5,260 nt of DNA from positions 1 to 5,260 of the forward strand of contig PMJC01000388.1 in assembly GCA_003157235.1 (NCBI GenBank), written 5' to 3'. Numbering within the stretch: the stretch's first letter is position 1; every line of letters starts with the position of its first letter. The DNA is from Methanosarcina sp. Lineage in GTDB: Archaea > Halobacteriota > Methanosarcinia > Methanosarcinales > Methanosarcinaceae. The notes beneath the pieces are model-generated. The model saw only the letters and a program-made list of their open reading frames with translations, did no database searches and had not been told where the DNA came from. The translations under genes and the position numbers were made by a program. Shown here one piece after another: positions 1-5,068 of the stretch.

Positions 1-302
1 ATATCGGGACTGCTGCCCTTATTTCTCTGGGCTGCAGAGTATGCGGTAACTGCTACAGAAACCTTTGTCCCTGGGGAATTGCTACCCAGCAACCGGACTT
101 AATGAATAGGATTGACCCAGAGAGGGGAGCAGTTCAGGTTGCAAATTTGATCAAAGGATGGACTCTGGAACTTAGCGAGCTTATGGGAGCTGCAGGAATC
201 AACAGTATAGAAAGTCTGCGTGGTAACAGGGACCGCCTGCGTGGATACATGTTGGATGAAGCAATGCTTAAAGTATTGGATATACTTCCTGCAGGGGCAT
301 GA
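1..302 (+). CDS. gltB: Glutamate synthase FMN/Fe-S domain subunit, 3' end only
   Basis: This is the C-terminal 99 residues of a glutamate synthase central/FMN-binding domain protein; the gene begins before the window and its first whole codon is at base 3. The family converts 2-oxoglutarate plus glutamine-derived ammonia to two glutamates, using electrons passed through an Fe-S cluster to FMN. The diagnostic stretch is GCRVCGNCYRNLCPWGIATQ at visible residues 10-29. Its cysteines 11, 17 and 22 have the C-x5-C-x4-C spacing that binds the 3Fe-4S cluster in bacterial GltB, followed by the usual CP-GIATQ. One extra cysteine (residue 14) sits inside the motif. The remaining helical tail resembles the region after the cluster in GltB. 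The stop TGA overlaps the start of the next gene (ATGA), so the two are probably translationally coupled. The amidotransferase domain is not visible and may be a separate gene upstream. Family call is strong; the split arrangement is inferred from the early stop and the separate downstream domain. Confidence 0.9.
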   Translation, partial: IGTAALISLGCRVCGNCYRNLCPWGIATQQPDLMNRIDPERGAVQVANLIKGWTLELSELMGAAGINSIESLRGNRDRLRGYMLDEAMLKVLDILPAGA

Positions 303-1051
303 TTGAAATGAAGACGATAAGAATCGATGCAAAGGACATACATTACACTCCCCTTAACCAAAAAATAAGGGCTGCAGTTGCTGACGGAGTAGGAGAGATT
401 ATCCTTGATAATGTCCTAGGACAACGTTTTATTGGAACTGGCTTAAAGAGTAATGTTCTGATCATAATAAACGGAGTCCCAGGAGGGGACTTAGGGATGT
501 TCATGAGCGGGCCGATTTGTATTATAAAGGGGAACGCGGAGCATGCTCCAGGAAATACGATGGATAACGGTATGCTTGTAATCCATGGAAGCGCAGGAGA
601 CGCAGTGGCCCACAGTATACGGGGAGGAAAAGTTTTCATAAGAGATAATATTGGATACCGGGGCGGCATCCACATGAAACAGTATAAAGAGGAAAACAGG
701 CCTATACTTGTTGTGGGTGGCACAGCCCACTCTTTTCTTGGAGAATATATGGCAGGAGGCCTGGTGCTTGTACTGGGTATAGGCAAGGAAAAATCCATTA
801 CCGACAGGGGTATAGGAAGTGGAATACACGGTGGAGAGATCATTATCCGCGGAGAAGTGGACGACTATCTTCTTGGCGTAGGTGCCAAGAAATTTGAGTT
901 TAATGAGAGCGACCTCGAACGCATTGCTCCAGTGATTAAGAGTTTCTGCGAACACTTCAAGCTTGACCCCACAGAGTTTCTGGACACTAACTACACAAGA
1001 ATCGCACCTTCAAGCAACCGTCCTTTTGCAAACAAATACGTTTGGGAGTGA
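299..1051 (+). CDS. Stand-alone GXGXG-domain subunit of glutamate synthase
   Basis: This 250-residue protein matches the C-terminal GXGXG (right-handed beta-helix) domain of the glutamate synthase large subunit, here as its own polypeptide. Related domains occur in formylmethanofuran dehydrogenase subunit C. In large GltB proteins this domain is a structural spacer next to the FMN domain and the ammonia channel. Residues 30-160 show repeated turns of about 20 residues with regularly placed glycines: FIGTGLKSN near 44, GVPGGDLG near 59, GSAGDAVAHSIRGGKVFI near 97-114, GYRGG near 119 and GGTAHSFLGEYMAGG near 140-154. The last 90 residues are less repetitive. It overlaps the upstream gene by four bases. 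ATG 299 gives the full frame, but GGGG at 294-297 lies only one base before it. A start at ATG 308 (three residues shorter) would put that GGGG at normal Shine-Dalgarno distance, so the exact start is open. Glutamate synthase rather than FwdC is favoured by the neighbour. Confidence 0.88.
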   Translation: MIEMKTIRIDAKDIHYTPLNQKIRAAVADGVGEIILDNVLGQRFIGTGLKSNVLIIINGVPGGDLGMFMSGPICIIKGNAEHAPGNTMDNGMLVIHGSAGDAVAHSIRGGKVFIRDNIGYRGGIHMKQYKEENRPILVVGGTAHSFLGEYMAGGLVLVLGIGKEKSITDRGIGSGIHGGEIIIRGEVDDYLLGVGAKKFEFNESDLERIAPVIKSFCEHFKLDPTEFLDTNYTRIAPSSNRPFANKYVWE

Positions 1052-1053
1052 TC
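1045..1053 (+). promoter_or_regulatory. Shine-Dalgarno site of the FrhB-like gene, spanning the upstream stop
   Basis: GGAGTGATC matches the archaeal Shine-Dalgarno consensus GGAGGTGATC apart from one missing G, and ends four bases before ATG 1058. It contains the TGA stop of the preceding gene (1049-1051). This supports the chosen start of the 344-residue gene and coupled translation within one transcript. Confidence 0.8.
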
Positions 1054-1057
1054 ATAA

Positions 1058-2092
1058 ATGGTAGAACAGAAACCAATCAGTAAGAATTACCTTGACCTTA
1101 AATCAAGAGTATGGGATGAAGGCATTTGCTCGGGCTGCGGAGCCTGTATTGCAGTCTGCCCTGCTGATTCCTTGTACTTCGAAATTGGGGTCAACTCCCT
1201 CCATCCACAGAGCAACAACTACTGTAAATCTGCTGTTGATGATGTACCCTGTGGAGCCTGCTATGAAGTCTGCCCAAGAGTCGATGAACAGCAGTCAGGT
1301 CTTCTTGGGAACTATCTGAAAATTACTGCCGGAAAAGCCGAATTTGATATCCCTAAAAAGCAGAGTGGAGGTGCTGTTACGGCCCTTCTTGCAAATGCTC
1401 TGGATATAGGCCTTTTAGATGCTGTGGTTACGGTTACTGAAGACCTCTGGACTCTCAAGCCTCACTCGATGATAATCACCAGAAGTAAAGCCCTTATTGC
1501 CAAGGCTGGCAGCCGTTACAACTGGTGGGTCCCGCTGATCTCTTCCCTCAAGGAAGCGGTCGTAAAGAAGAAATATAAAAATATTGCAGTTGTCGGAGTT
1601 CCCTGCGTAGTCCAAGCAGTTCGTAAGATGCTTGAAACCGACAACCAGCTTGTAGGCCCCTATCAAAAATCTATTCGTTTTGTGCTTGGGCTTTTCTGCA
1701 CTGAAAGTTTCGACTACGATAAACTAGTTGTAGGCAAGCTGAAAAGCGAGTATGCTCTAGAGCCTATGAAAGTTTGCCGTATTGATGTAAAGGGTAAACT
1801 TGAAATCACTTGTAATGATGGGACTCAATATGTAATTCCCCTTGCCGATCTCCAAGACACCGTCCGTCTCGGATGTAGTGTCTGCACAGACTTTACTGCC
1901 CTCAAAGCTGACATTTCAGCCGGATCTGTTGGGAGTCCAGAGGGTTACACAACCATTATCGTCCGTACTCTTGTAGGCCAGCATCTCCTTGACAGCGCGG
2001 TTGCCAACAAGAAGTTGATCGTAGGCGGTGAAGTCGACATTGGAGCAATAGAAAAGCTTGCAAAGAAGAAGCTTAAAAGGAAACATGCATAA
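1058..2092 (+). CDS. FrhB/FdhB-family F420-linked Fe-S oxidoreductase subunit
   Basis: This 344-residue protein combines a two-cluster ferredoxin-type head with an FrhB/FdhB core. The head has C24-x2-C27-x2-C30-x3-C34-P and a second set, C65-x2-C68-x3-C72-P, with C56 a possible fourth ligand. The core shows the family's KQSGGAVTALLANAL (101-115), a GVPCVVQAVRKM block (180-191), GLFC (211-214) and, near 273-297, C-S-V-C-TDF-ALKADIS-GSVGSPEGYTT. Family members bind FAD and exchange hydride with coenzyme F420 in F420-reducing hydrogenase, formate dehydrogenase and F420H2 dehydrogenase. The gene sits six bases behind the GXGXG subunit. The inferred role is therefore electron entry into glutamate synthase, from F420H2 through FAD and the 4Fe-4S clusters to the FMN subunit. 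A lysine/arginine-rich tail ends the protein. No signal peptide or membrane segment is visible, so it should be cytoplasmic. Family membership is secure; F420 as donor and glutamate synthase as partner are inferences from family and context. Confidence 0.88.
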   Translation: MVEQKPISKNYLDLKSRVWDEGICSGCGACIAVCPADSLYFEIGVNSLHPQSNNYCKSAVDDVPCGACYEVCPRVDEQQSGLLGNYLKITAGKAEFDIPKKQSGGAVTALLANALDIGLLDAVVTVTEDLWTLKPHSMIITRSKALIAKAGSRYNWWVPLISSLKEAVVKKKYKNIAVVGVPCVVQAVRKMLETDNQLVGPYQKSIRFVLGLFCTESFDYDKLVVGKLKSEYALEPMKVCRIDVKGKLEITCNDGTQYVIPLADLQDTVRLGCSVCTDFTALKADISAGSVGSPEGYTTIIVRTLVGQHLLDSAVANKKLIVGGEVDIGAIEKLAKKKLKRKHA

Positions 2093-2156
2093 ATTTACAT
2101 AGTAGGGTAGAAACGCGAAATTTCAGGCTTCATCTTTGCCTTCTCTTTTTTATTAA

Positions 2157-2229
2157 GCATAGTTTGAGGATTATTCAATCAGATTATCAAACTGTGTTCT
2201 GGAAAATAATTCAGCTATGCCTTATTTTT
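2157..2229 (+). terminator. Stem-loop and T-tract after the glutamate synthase operon
   Basis: About 65 bases past the stop, GCATAG (2157-2162) can pair with CTATGC (2215-2220), and TTTGA (2163-2167) with TCAAA (2187-2191), giving a two-part stem followed by a T-rich run (2222-2229). An alternative fold pairs 2156-2167 with 2187-2198 (12 pairs, two of them G-U). A T6 tract lies just before, at 2146-2151. Archaeal termination relies mainly on T-rich tracts, so the exact end is uncertain; either the T6 or the later run could serve. Confidence 0.4.
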
Positions 2230-2479
2230 CCCCATGTTGAATATTTACTTTAAGTGTTTAATTGTTTTTTTCTTGTTTGGATTTCGATAACCCCTCAATT
2301 TCGTCATATGCTTATAAATGGTGCATAAATGACTATTGAAAATCAGAGACTCATCGAAATCATCTGATATATGCTTTTTTCTTTCTTAAGTAGATTAATA
2401 GTTTTTTTCAGGTATAAAATATCAAATTTATGGCCAAAGAAAGTTTTCTTTTTTTCGAATTTAGAACCCGACAATTGAA
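2230..2479. other. AT-rich spacer without a recognisable gene
   Basis: No coding potential could be recognised on either strand. The stretch holds several T7 tracts (2265-2271, 2402-2408, 2449-2455) and a weak hairpin, ATCAGA (2342-2347) with TCTGAT (2363-2368), followed by T-rich DNA at 2375-2387. A TATA-like CTTATAAATG lies at 2311-2320, but no gene follows at a sensible distance. The T tracts may act as back-up termination sites for the upstream operon. Confidence 0.5.
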
Positions 2480-2487
2480 TTTATATA
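2480..2487 (+). promoter_or_regulatory. Archaeal TATA box for the radical SAM gene
   Basis: TTTATATA fits the archaeal box A consensus and is preceded by an A-rich stretch (AATTGAA) where the B recognition element would lie. Initiation 25-30 bases downstream would fall near 2510-2515, giving an untranslated leader of about 60 bases before ATG 2572. A GGAT at 2562-2565 is the only, weak, Shine-Dalgarno candidate. The box suggests this gene is transcribed on its own rather than from the operon upstream. Confidence 0.6.
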
Positions 2488-2571
2488 TCCAATATTAGTT
2501 ATAGACTTCTCAGTGAATATCGTAGTAGAGGATATAACTGAAGAAAAACAATAATTTAGACGGATATTTGC

Positions 2572-3567
2572 ATGAAAAACAAGCCAATTACACCGAAATT
2601 GAAAGCTTTCCTCATTTCTATAGGCGCAGTTTCCATAGAATTGTCCCTTATTCCAAGAGCTAGAGGCTCCACTGCGGGTCCAGGGGCAGGAACCAATTCA
2701 ATTTTTTTCAAATCAGGAGATAAAAGGGTAAGGCTTAGCATACACAAGAATTCCCCGCTTTCCATTCTAAAGGTAGGAGATGATGAAAATGTCGCAATCT
2801 TCTATGAAGGAAAAGAACTTGCTCGAGGAAAACTTGAGTTTGCTCCTTCTCATTGTCCTGAACAAGCATTCATAACCCTCTGCGAAAAGTGTATATTTGA
2901 CTGTAAATACTGCCCTGTACCAAAGTTACAGGGGCATGTTAAGAGTGAGGACGAGGTATTGAGCATAGTGAATGAGGTTTTTAATACAAGAAATCTAAAA
3001 GCTATATCACTTACCTCAGGAGTTGAAACGTCGGTTGAAGGAGAAGTAGATCGTGTACTCAAACTGCTTCCTGCACTCAAAAAGTATAATGTTCCTATCG
3101 GGGTTTCTGTGTACCCTATAAAAGGCTGCTCCAAAAAATTCTATGAAGCAGGTGTTTCCGAAGTCAAGTACAATGTTGAGACGATGAATAGTGAGATCTT
3201 CAAAAAAGTTTGTGGGGATCTTACACTTTATGATATCTTGGACAACCTCAAAGAAGCTGTGGAGGTTTTTGGAAAAAATAAGGTTTTTAGCAACTTTATA
3301 ATCGGACTTGGAGAAAATGATACTTCTGTCATGGAAGGTATCGAAAGCCTTGCAAAAATGGGAGTTATTCCGATCCTGCGACCAATAAACCCGCATCCTC
3401 TTAGAGTTGGAGACTGTTTTACTGAACGTCCATCTGCTGAGCGACTTTTAAGGCTTGCAAAAATTGAAGCTAAAGTCCTCAATAAATATGGACTCAATCC
3501 AAAACTTGCAATGACTATGTGCTTGAGATGCACAGGCTGTGATCTTGTTCCTTTTGTTGACCTCTAA
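2572..3567 (+). CDS. Uncharacterised radical SAM protein with C-terminal cysteine triplet
   Basis: This 331-residue protein has the radical SAM signature C107-x3-C111-x2-C114 (CIFDCKYC), which binds the 4Fe-4S cluster that cleaves S-adenosylmethionine. C95 and C104 lie just before it. Later landmarks fit the partial TIM barrel: LTSGVET (147-153) in the place of the SAM-contacting strand-2 loop, a biotin-synthase-like YNVET (200-204), and IIGLGEND (243-250). About 90 residues precede the barrel and contain a basic, glycine-rich element, PRARGSTAGPGAG (28-40), reminiscent of the N-terminus of the MSMEG_0568-type radical SAM family; that comparison is from memory and tentative. Near the end, C317-x2-C320-x2-C323 could hold an auxiliary Fe-S cluster or metal. 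The gene stands alone, with its own TATA box and hairpins after the stop, so context gives no substrate. It is not PylB by sequence. Radical SAM membership is secure; reaction unknown. No signal peptide is visible, so it should be cytoplasmic. Confidence 0.87.
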   Translation: MKNKPITPKLKAFLISIGAVSIELSLIPRARGSTAGPGAGTNSIFFKSGDKRVRLSIHKNSPLSILKVGDDENVAIFYEGKELARGKLEFAPSHCPEQAFITLCEKCIFDCKYCPVPKLQGHVKSEDEVLSIVNEVFNTRNLKAISLTSGVETSVEGEVDRVLKLLPALKKYNVPIGVSVYPIKGCSKKFYEAGVSEVKYNVETMNSEIFKKVCGDLTLYDILDNLKEAVEVFGKNKVFSNFIIGLGENDTSVMEGIESLAKMGVIPILRPINPHPLRVGDCFTERPSAERLLRLAKIEAKVLNKYGLNPKLAMTMCLRCTGCDLVPFVDL

Positions 3568-3578
3568 TTTAGCATGAA

Positions 3579-3655
3579 AGTATATGAGATTATCTTCCTC
3601 ATGTGCTCTCTTCGTCCTCTTTATCATAATTGAAATGATTCTACCAATTATTTTT
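3579..3655 (+). terminator. Hairpins and T-tract after the radical SAM gene
   Basis: Twelve bases past the stop, AGTATATGAG (3579-3588) pairs with CTCATGTGCT (3598-3607) over ten positions, two of them G-U, with a nine-base loop and a pyrimidine-rich tail. A second perfect seven-base stem, ATAATTG (3626-3632) with CAATTAT (3645-3651), runs straight into a T5 tract (3651-3655). Either could end the transcript; the second has the more classical stem-plus-T shape. Confidence 0.45.
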
Positions 3656-3660
3656 GCGCA

Positions 3661-4103
3661 TTAATCAACTGAAAAGGTCCCAGTATCAACAATCCCCTTG
3701 TTTTGAATTTCTCCTTTTTGTGATCCTATTTCATCTTTGTATATCTCGTAATTTGCAATCATATGCTTTATTATTGTGACAATTTTCCTTATCAGTGCAG
3801 TAATTGCCTTTGCATGTCCAATTGATTTCTTCTTACGATTGAAAAACTATCTTAACTTGCTATTTTTCTTTCTCGCTGCTGCTTGAACAATCTGTATTAG
3901 AATCCGCATCGCTTCCTTTGATTTCCCTTGTTATGATCCTGCAGTAGTATAATTTATATTAAGGTTTGTATATTTTCCTGGACTATTCCAAGATAAAAAG
4001 CAAGCTTATCTCCTGAAGAAAATTCCTTTAAATTGTCTATTTCAGCAATTAAAGTTGCTGCACCAATTTCTCCAATACCAGGAAAATAAATCAAAATTTT
4101 CAT
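3661..4103 (-). pseudogene. Decayed IS110-family transposase, C-terminal fragment
   Basis: Read on the - strand, this region encodes pieces of the C-terminal Transposase_20 (IS116/IS110/IS902) domain. The first piece, from 4103, reads MKILIYFPGIGEIGAATLIA and continues through EIDNLKEFSSGDKLAFYLGIV to a stop at 3956-3954. After a frameshift, the reading resumes with GKSKEAMRILIQIVQAAARK, a stop at 3849-3847, FFNRKKKSIGHAKAITALIR, and a final stop at 3663-3661. A further stop lies at 3933-3931. The PGIG-AATLIAEI helix-hairpin-helix-like block and the QAAARKK-S/HAKAI block are typical of the family. The N-terminal DEDD RNase H-like domain is absent, and the part between the two blocks, where the family's catalytic serine lies, is scrambled. 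Intact family members have roughly 300-400 residues; only about 147 codons remain. Faint similarity in another frame may extend to about 4125. The element cannot be active by itself. No IS ends or bridge RNA were identified. Confidence 0.82.
3996..4009. repeat. 14-base direct repeat, copy 1 (inside the IS110 remnant)
   Basis: AAAAGCAAGCTTAT here recurs exactly at 4762-4775, so the two copies bracket the dUTPase gene. This copy encodes the DKLAF part of the transposase remnant on the - strand. Similarity stops at the repeat edges on both sides. Confidence 0.5.
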
Positions 4104-4187
4104 TCACATTAATAATAGTAGCTGTGACAGAAGAAAATTGAAAACTAATAAAATTTCAATAAAGAGTAAATCCGAAATGGTAATAAA
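4104..4187 (+). promoter_or_regulatory. Probable promoter region of the dUTPase gene
   Basis: This stretch lies between the transposase remnant and the dUTPase gene and must hold its promoter unless transcription reads through from further left. No strong TATA box stands out. Weak AT-rich candidates are CTAATAAAAT (4145-4154) and GGTAATAAAG (4179-4188). The latter lies about 25-30 bases before the start codon, as expected for a leaderless or nearly leaderless transcript. A perfect seven-base inverted repeat, ATTGAAA (4137-4143) with TTTCAAT (4154-4160), encloses the first candidate. Confidence 0.3.
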
Positions 4188-4209
4188 GAATCTCTGCAAT
4201 TACAGATTC
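4188..4209 (+). promoter_or_regulatory. Inverted repeat abutting the dUTPase start codon
   Basis: GAATCT (4188-4193) and AGATTC (4204-4209) are perfect inverted repeats around a ten-base centre, ending one base before ATG 4211. No Shine-Dalgarno sequence is visible here. The repeat could be an operator or an RNA hairpin at the ribosome entry site, or chance in AT-rich DNA. Confidence 0.3.
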
Positions 4210-4210
4210 A

Positions 4211-4726
4211 ATGACGCTTCTATCCAGCACTGAACTGAGAAAACTTATACAGGCAAATCCTCCTTTGCTTGAAAATGCAATTGATATCGAAACACAGATC
4301 CAGCCTAACGGACTTGAACTTACTCTAAAAGAGGTAAGAACAATGGAAGGCCCAGGAGCCTTAGATTTTGATAATACTGAAAGAAAACTCCCAGACGCAA
4401 AAACTATTGAATTCTGCAGCGATGGTTGGATTCATCTACCAAAAGGTATTTACAAAATACTTTTCAATGAGGTGCTAAATATTCCCATGAATTTAGCTGC
4501 AATAGCAAAGCCACGATCAAGCCTTATTCGTTGCGGGGCTACTCTTGAAACAGCAGTGTGGGATGCAGGATACAGGGGGCGCAGTGAGTCAATGCTTGTA
4601 GTTTATAATTATGCAGGTTTCAGGGTGAAGAGGAATGCTCGAATTATACAGCTCCTATTTTATACTTTGGAAAAAGAAGCAGAAAAAGGATATTCAGGTA
4701 TATATCAGAACGAGAACACAAAATAA
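4211..4726 (+). CDS. dut: dUTP diphosphatase (dUTPase), archaeal Dcd/Dut-fold type
   Basis: This 171-residue protein belongs to the dUTPase/dCTP deaminase superfamily. It should hydrolyse dUTP to dUMP and diphosphate, keeping uracil out of DNA and supplying dUMP for thymidylate synthesis. Visible motifs in order are QPNGLELTL (31-39), the PRSSLIRCG phosphate-binding motif (101-109), AVWDAGYRGR (115-124) with D118 as the expected water-activating residue, NARIIQLLF (142-150), and the C-terminal GYSGIYQ (160-166) that closes over the nucleotide. In dCTP deaminases the segment after the DxGF-G motif carries a catalytic glutamate (LEL); here it reads MLVVYN, so a dUTPase without deaminase activity is favoured. 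Length is normal for archaeal homologues and the protein looks intact. Start ATG 4211 gives the standard MTLLSSTELRKLI opening, although no Shine-Dalgarno site precedes it. The gene stands alone between a dead transposase and gene-free DNA. The enzyme family is probably trimeric and cytoplasmic. Confidence 0.92.
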   Translation: MTLLSSTELRKLIQANPPLLENAIDIETQIQPNGLELTLKEVRTMEGPGALDFDNTERKLPDAKTIEFCSDGWIHLPKGIYKILFNEVLNIPMNLAAIAKPRSSLIRCGATLETAVWDAGYRGRSESMLVVYNYAGFRVKRNARIIQLLFYTLEKEAEKGYSGIYQNENTK

Positions 4727-4775
4727 GCTTTTAGGAGGAAAATTTATTTTGCTTACTTTTCAAAAGCAAGCTTAT
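4723..4775 (+). terminator. Possible stem-loop at the end of the dUTPase gene
   Basis: ATAAGCTT (4723-4730), which includes the stop codon TAA, is the exact reverse complement of AAGCTTAT (4768-4775). A competing inner stem pairs TTGCTT (4749-4754) with AAGCAA (4764-4769). T-rich runs lie inside rather than after the structure, so classical intrinsic termination is doubtful; it could be a 3' end structure instead. Confidence 0.3.
4762..4775. repeat. 14-base direct repeat, copy 2
   Basis: This is an exact copy of AAAAGCAAGCTTAT at 3996-4009, on the other side of the dUTPase gene. It also forms the right arm of the hairpin that starts at the stop codon. No wider similarity to the transposase remnant is visible around it. 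Confidence 0.5.
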
Positions 4776-5068
4776 GCAGAGTAAACTAATAAATCTAAGA
4801 TCCAGCATCCAAAGAATCTATTGCTAAAGTATATCTTTCTATAAACCTGTACTTCACCAATTTTTACTTTTCCATAATTTACGCTTATATATATCTTTAT
4901 ATGCCGTGAACATGCCTCCATATGTCCTTTGAAGTATAAATATCGTAGAATATATTTAGGATAGAATTTCAGTGAAAAGAATCACTTGACTTTGGATTCC
5001 CCCTCTCAAGAATATATAATTATAAAAACCAATGGTTTATTAATATATAGATTTATAAAATTCGGGGT
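4776..5068. other. AT-rich region with no recognised gene
   Basis: No convincing coding sequence was found on either strand. A strong TATA-like element, CTTATATATATC, lies at 4884-4895 on the + strand without an intact gene behind it. An odd-centred palindrome, AAACCA-A-TGGTTT, lies at 5026-5038, followed by more TATA-like DNA (5041-5060) just ahead of the decayed reading frame at 5069. These may be leftover control or end sequences of the decayed element to the right. Confidence 0.4.

Noticed and set aside
343..843. Long open frame on the - strand (166 codons) opposite the GXGXG gene, with a further one at 491-955
   Set aside because: Both lie entirely inside a well-supported gene on the other strand, and the encoded sequences show no recognisable motif; they are antisense shadows.
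2329..2367. Tiny frame MTIENQRLIEII behind a TATA-like CTTATAAATG (2311-2320)
   Set aside because: Only 12 codons, and the TATA-like element is about ten bases from the ATG, too close for transcription to include the start codon.
3016..3533. Open frames on the - strand opposite the radical SAM gene
   Set aside because: They overlap a gene with clear catalytic motifs, have no promoter or Shine-Dalgarno site, and resemble no family.
2572..3567. Radical SAM protein as PylB (methylornithine synthase) or biotin synthase
   Set aside because: The region around the cysteine motif does not match PylB as I recall it, no pyl or bio genes are adjacent, and the N-terminal extension and C-terminal cysteine triplet do not fit either family.
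4211..4726. dUTPase as a bifunctional dCTP deaminase/dUTPase
   Set aside because: The glutamate expected in the LEL segment after the DxG-x-x-G motif is absent (MLVVYN instead), so deamination of dCTP is unlikely.
4854..4913. 19-codon frame on the - strand preceded by GGAGG
   Set aside because: The GGAGG is one base from the ATG, too near to act as a ribosome site, and the peptide is low-complexity and unrecognised.
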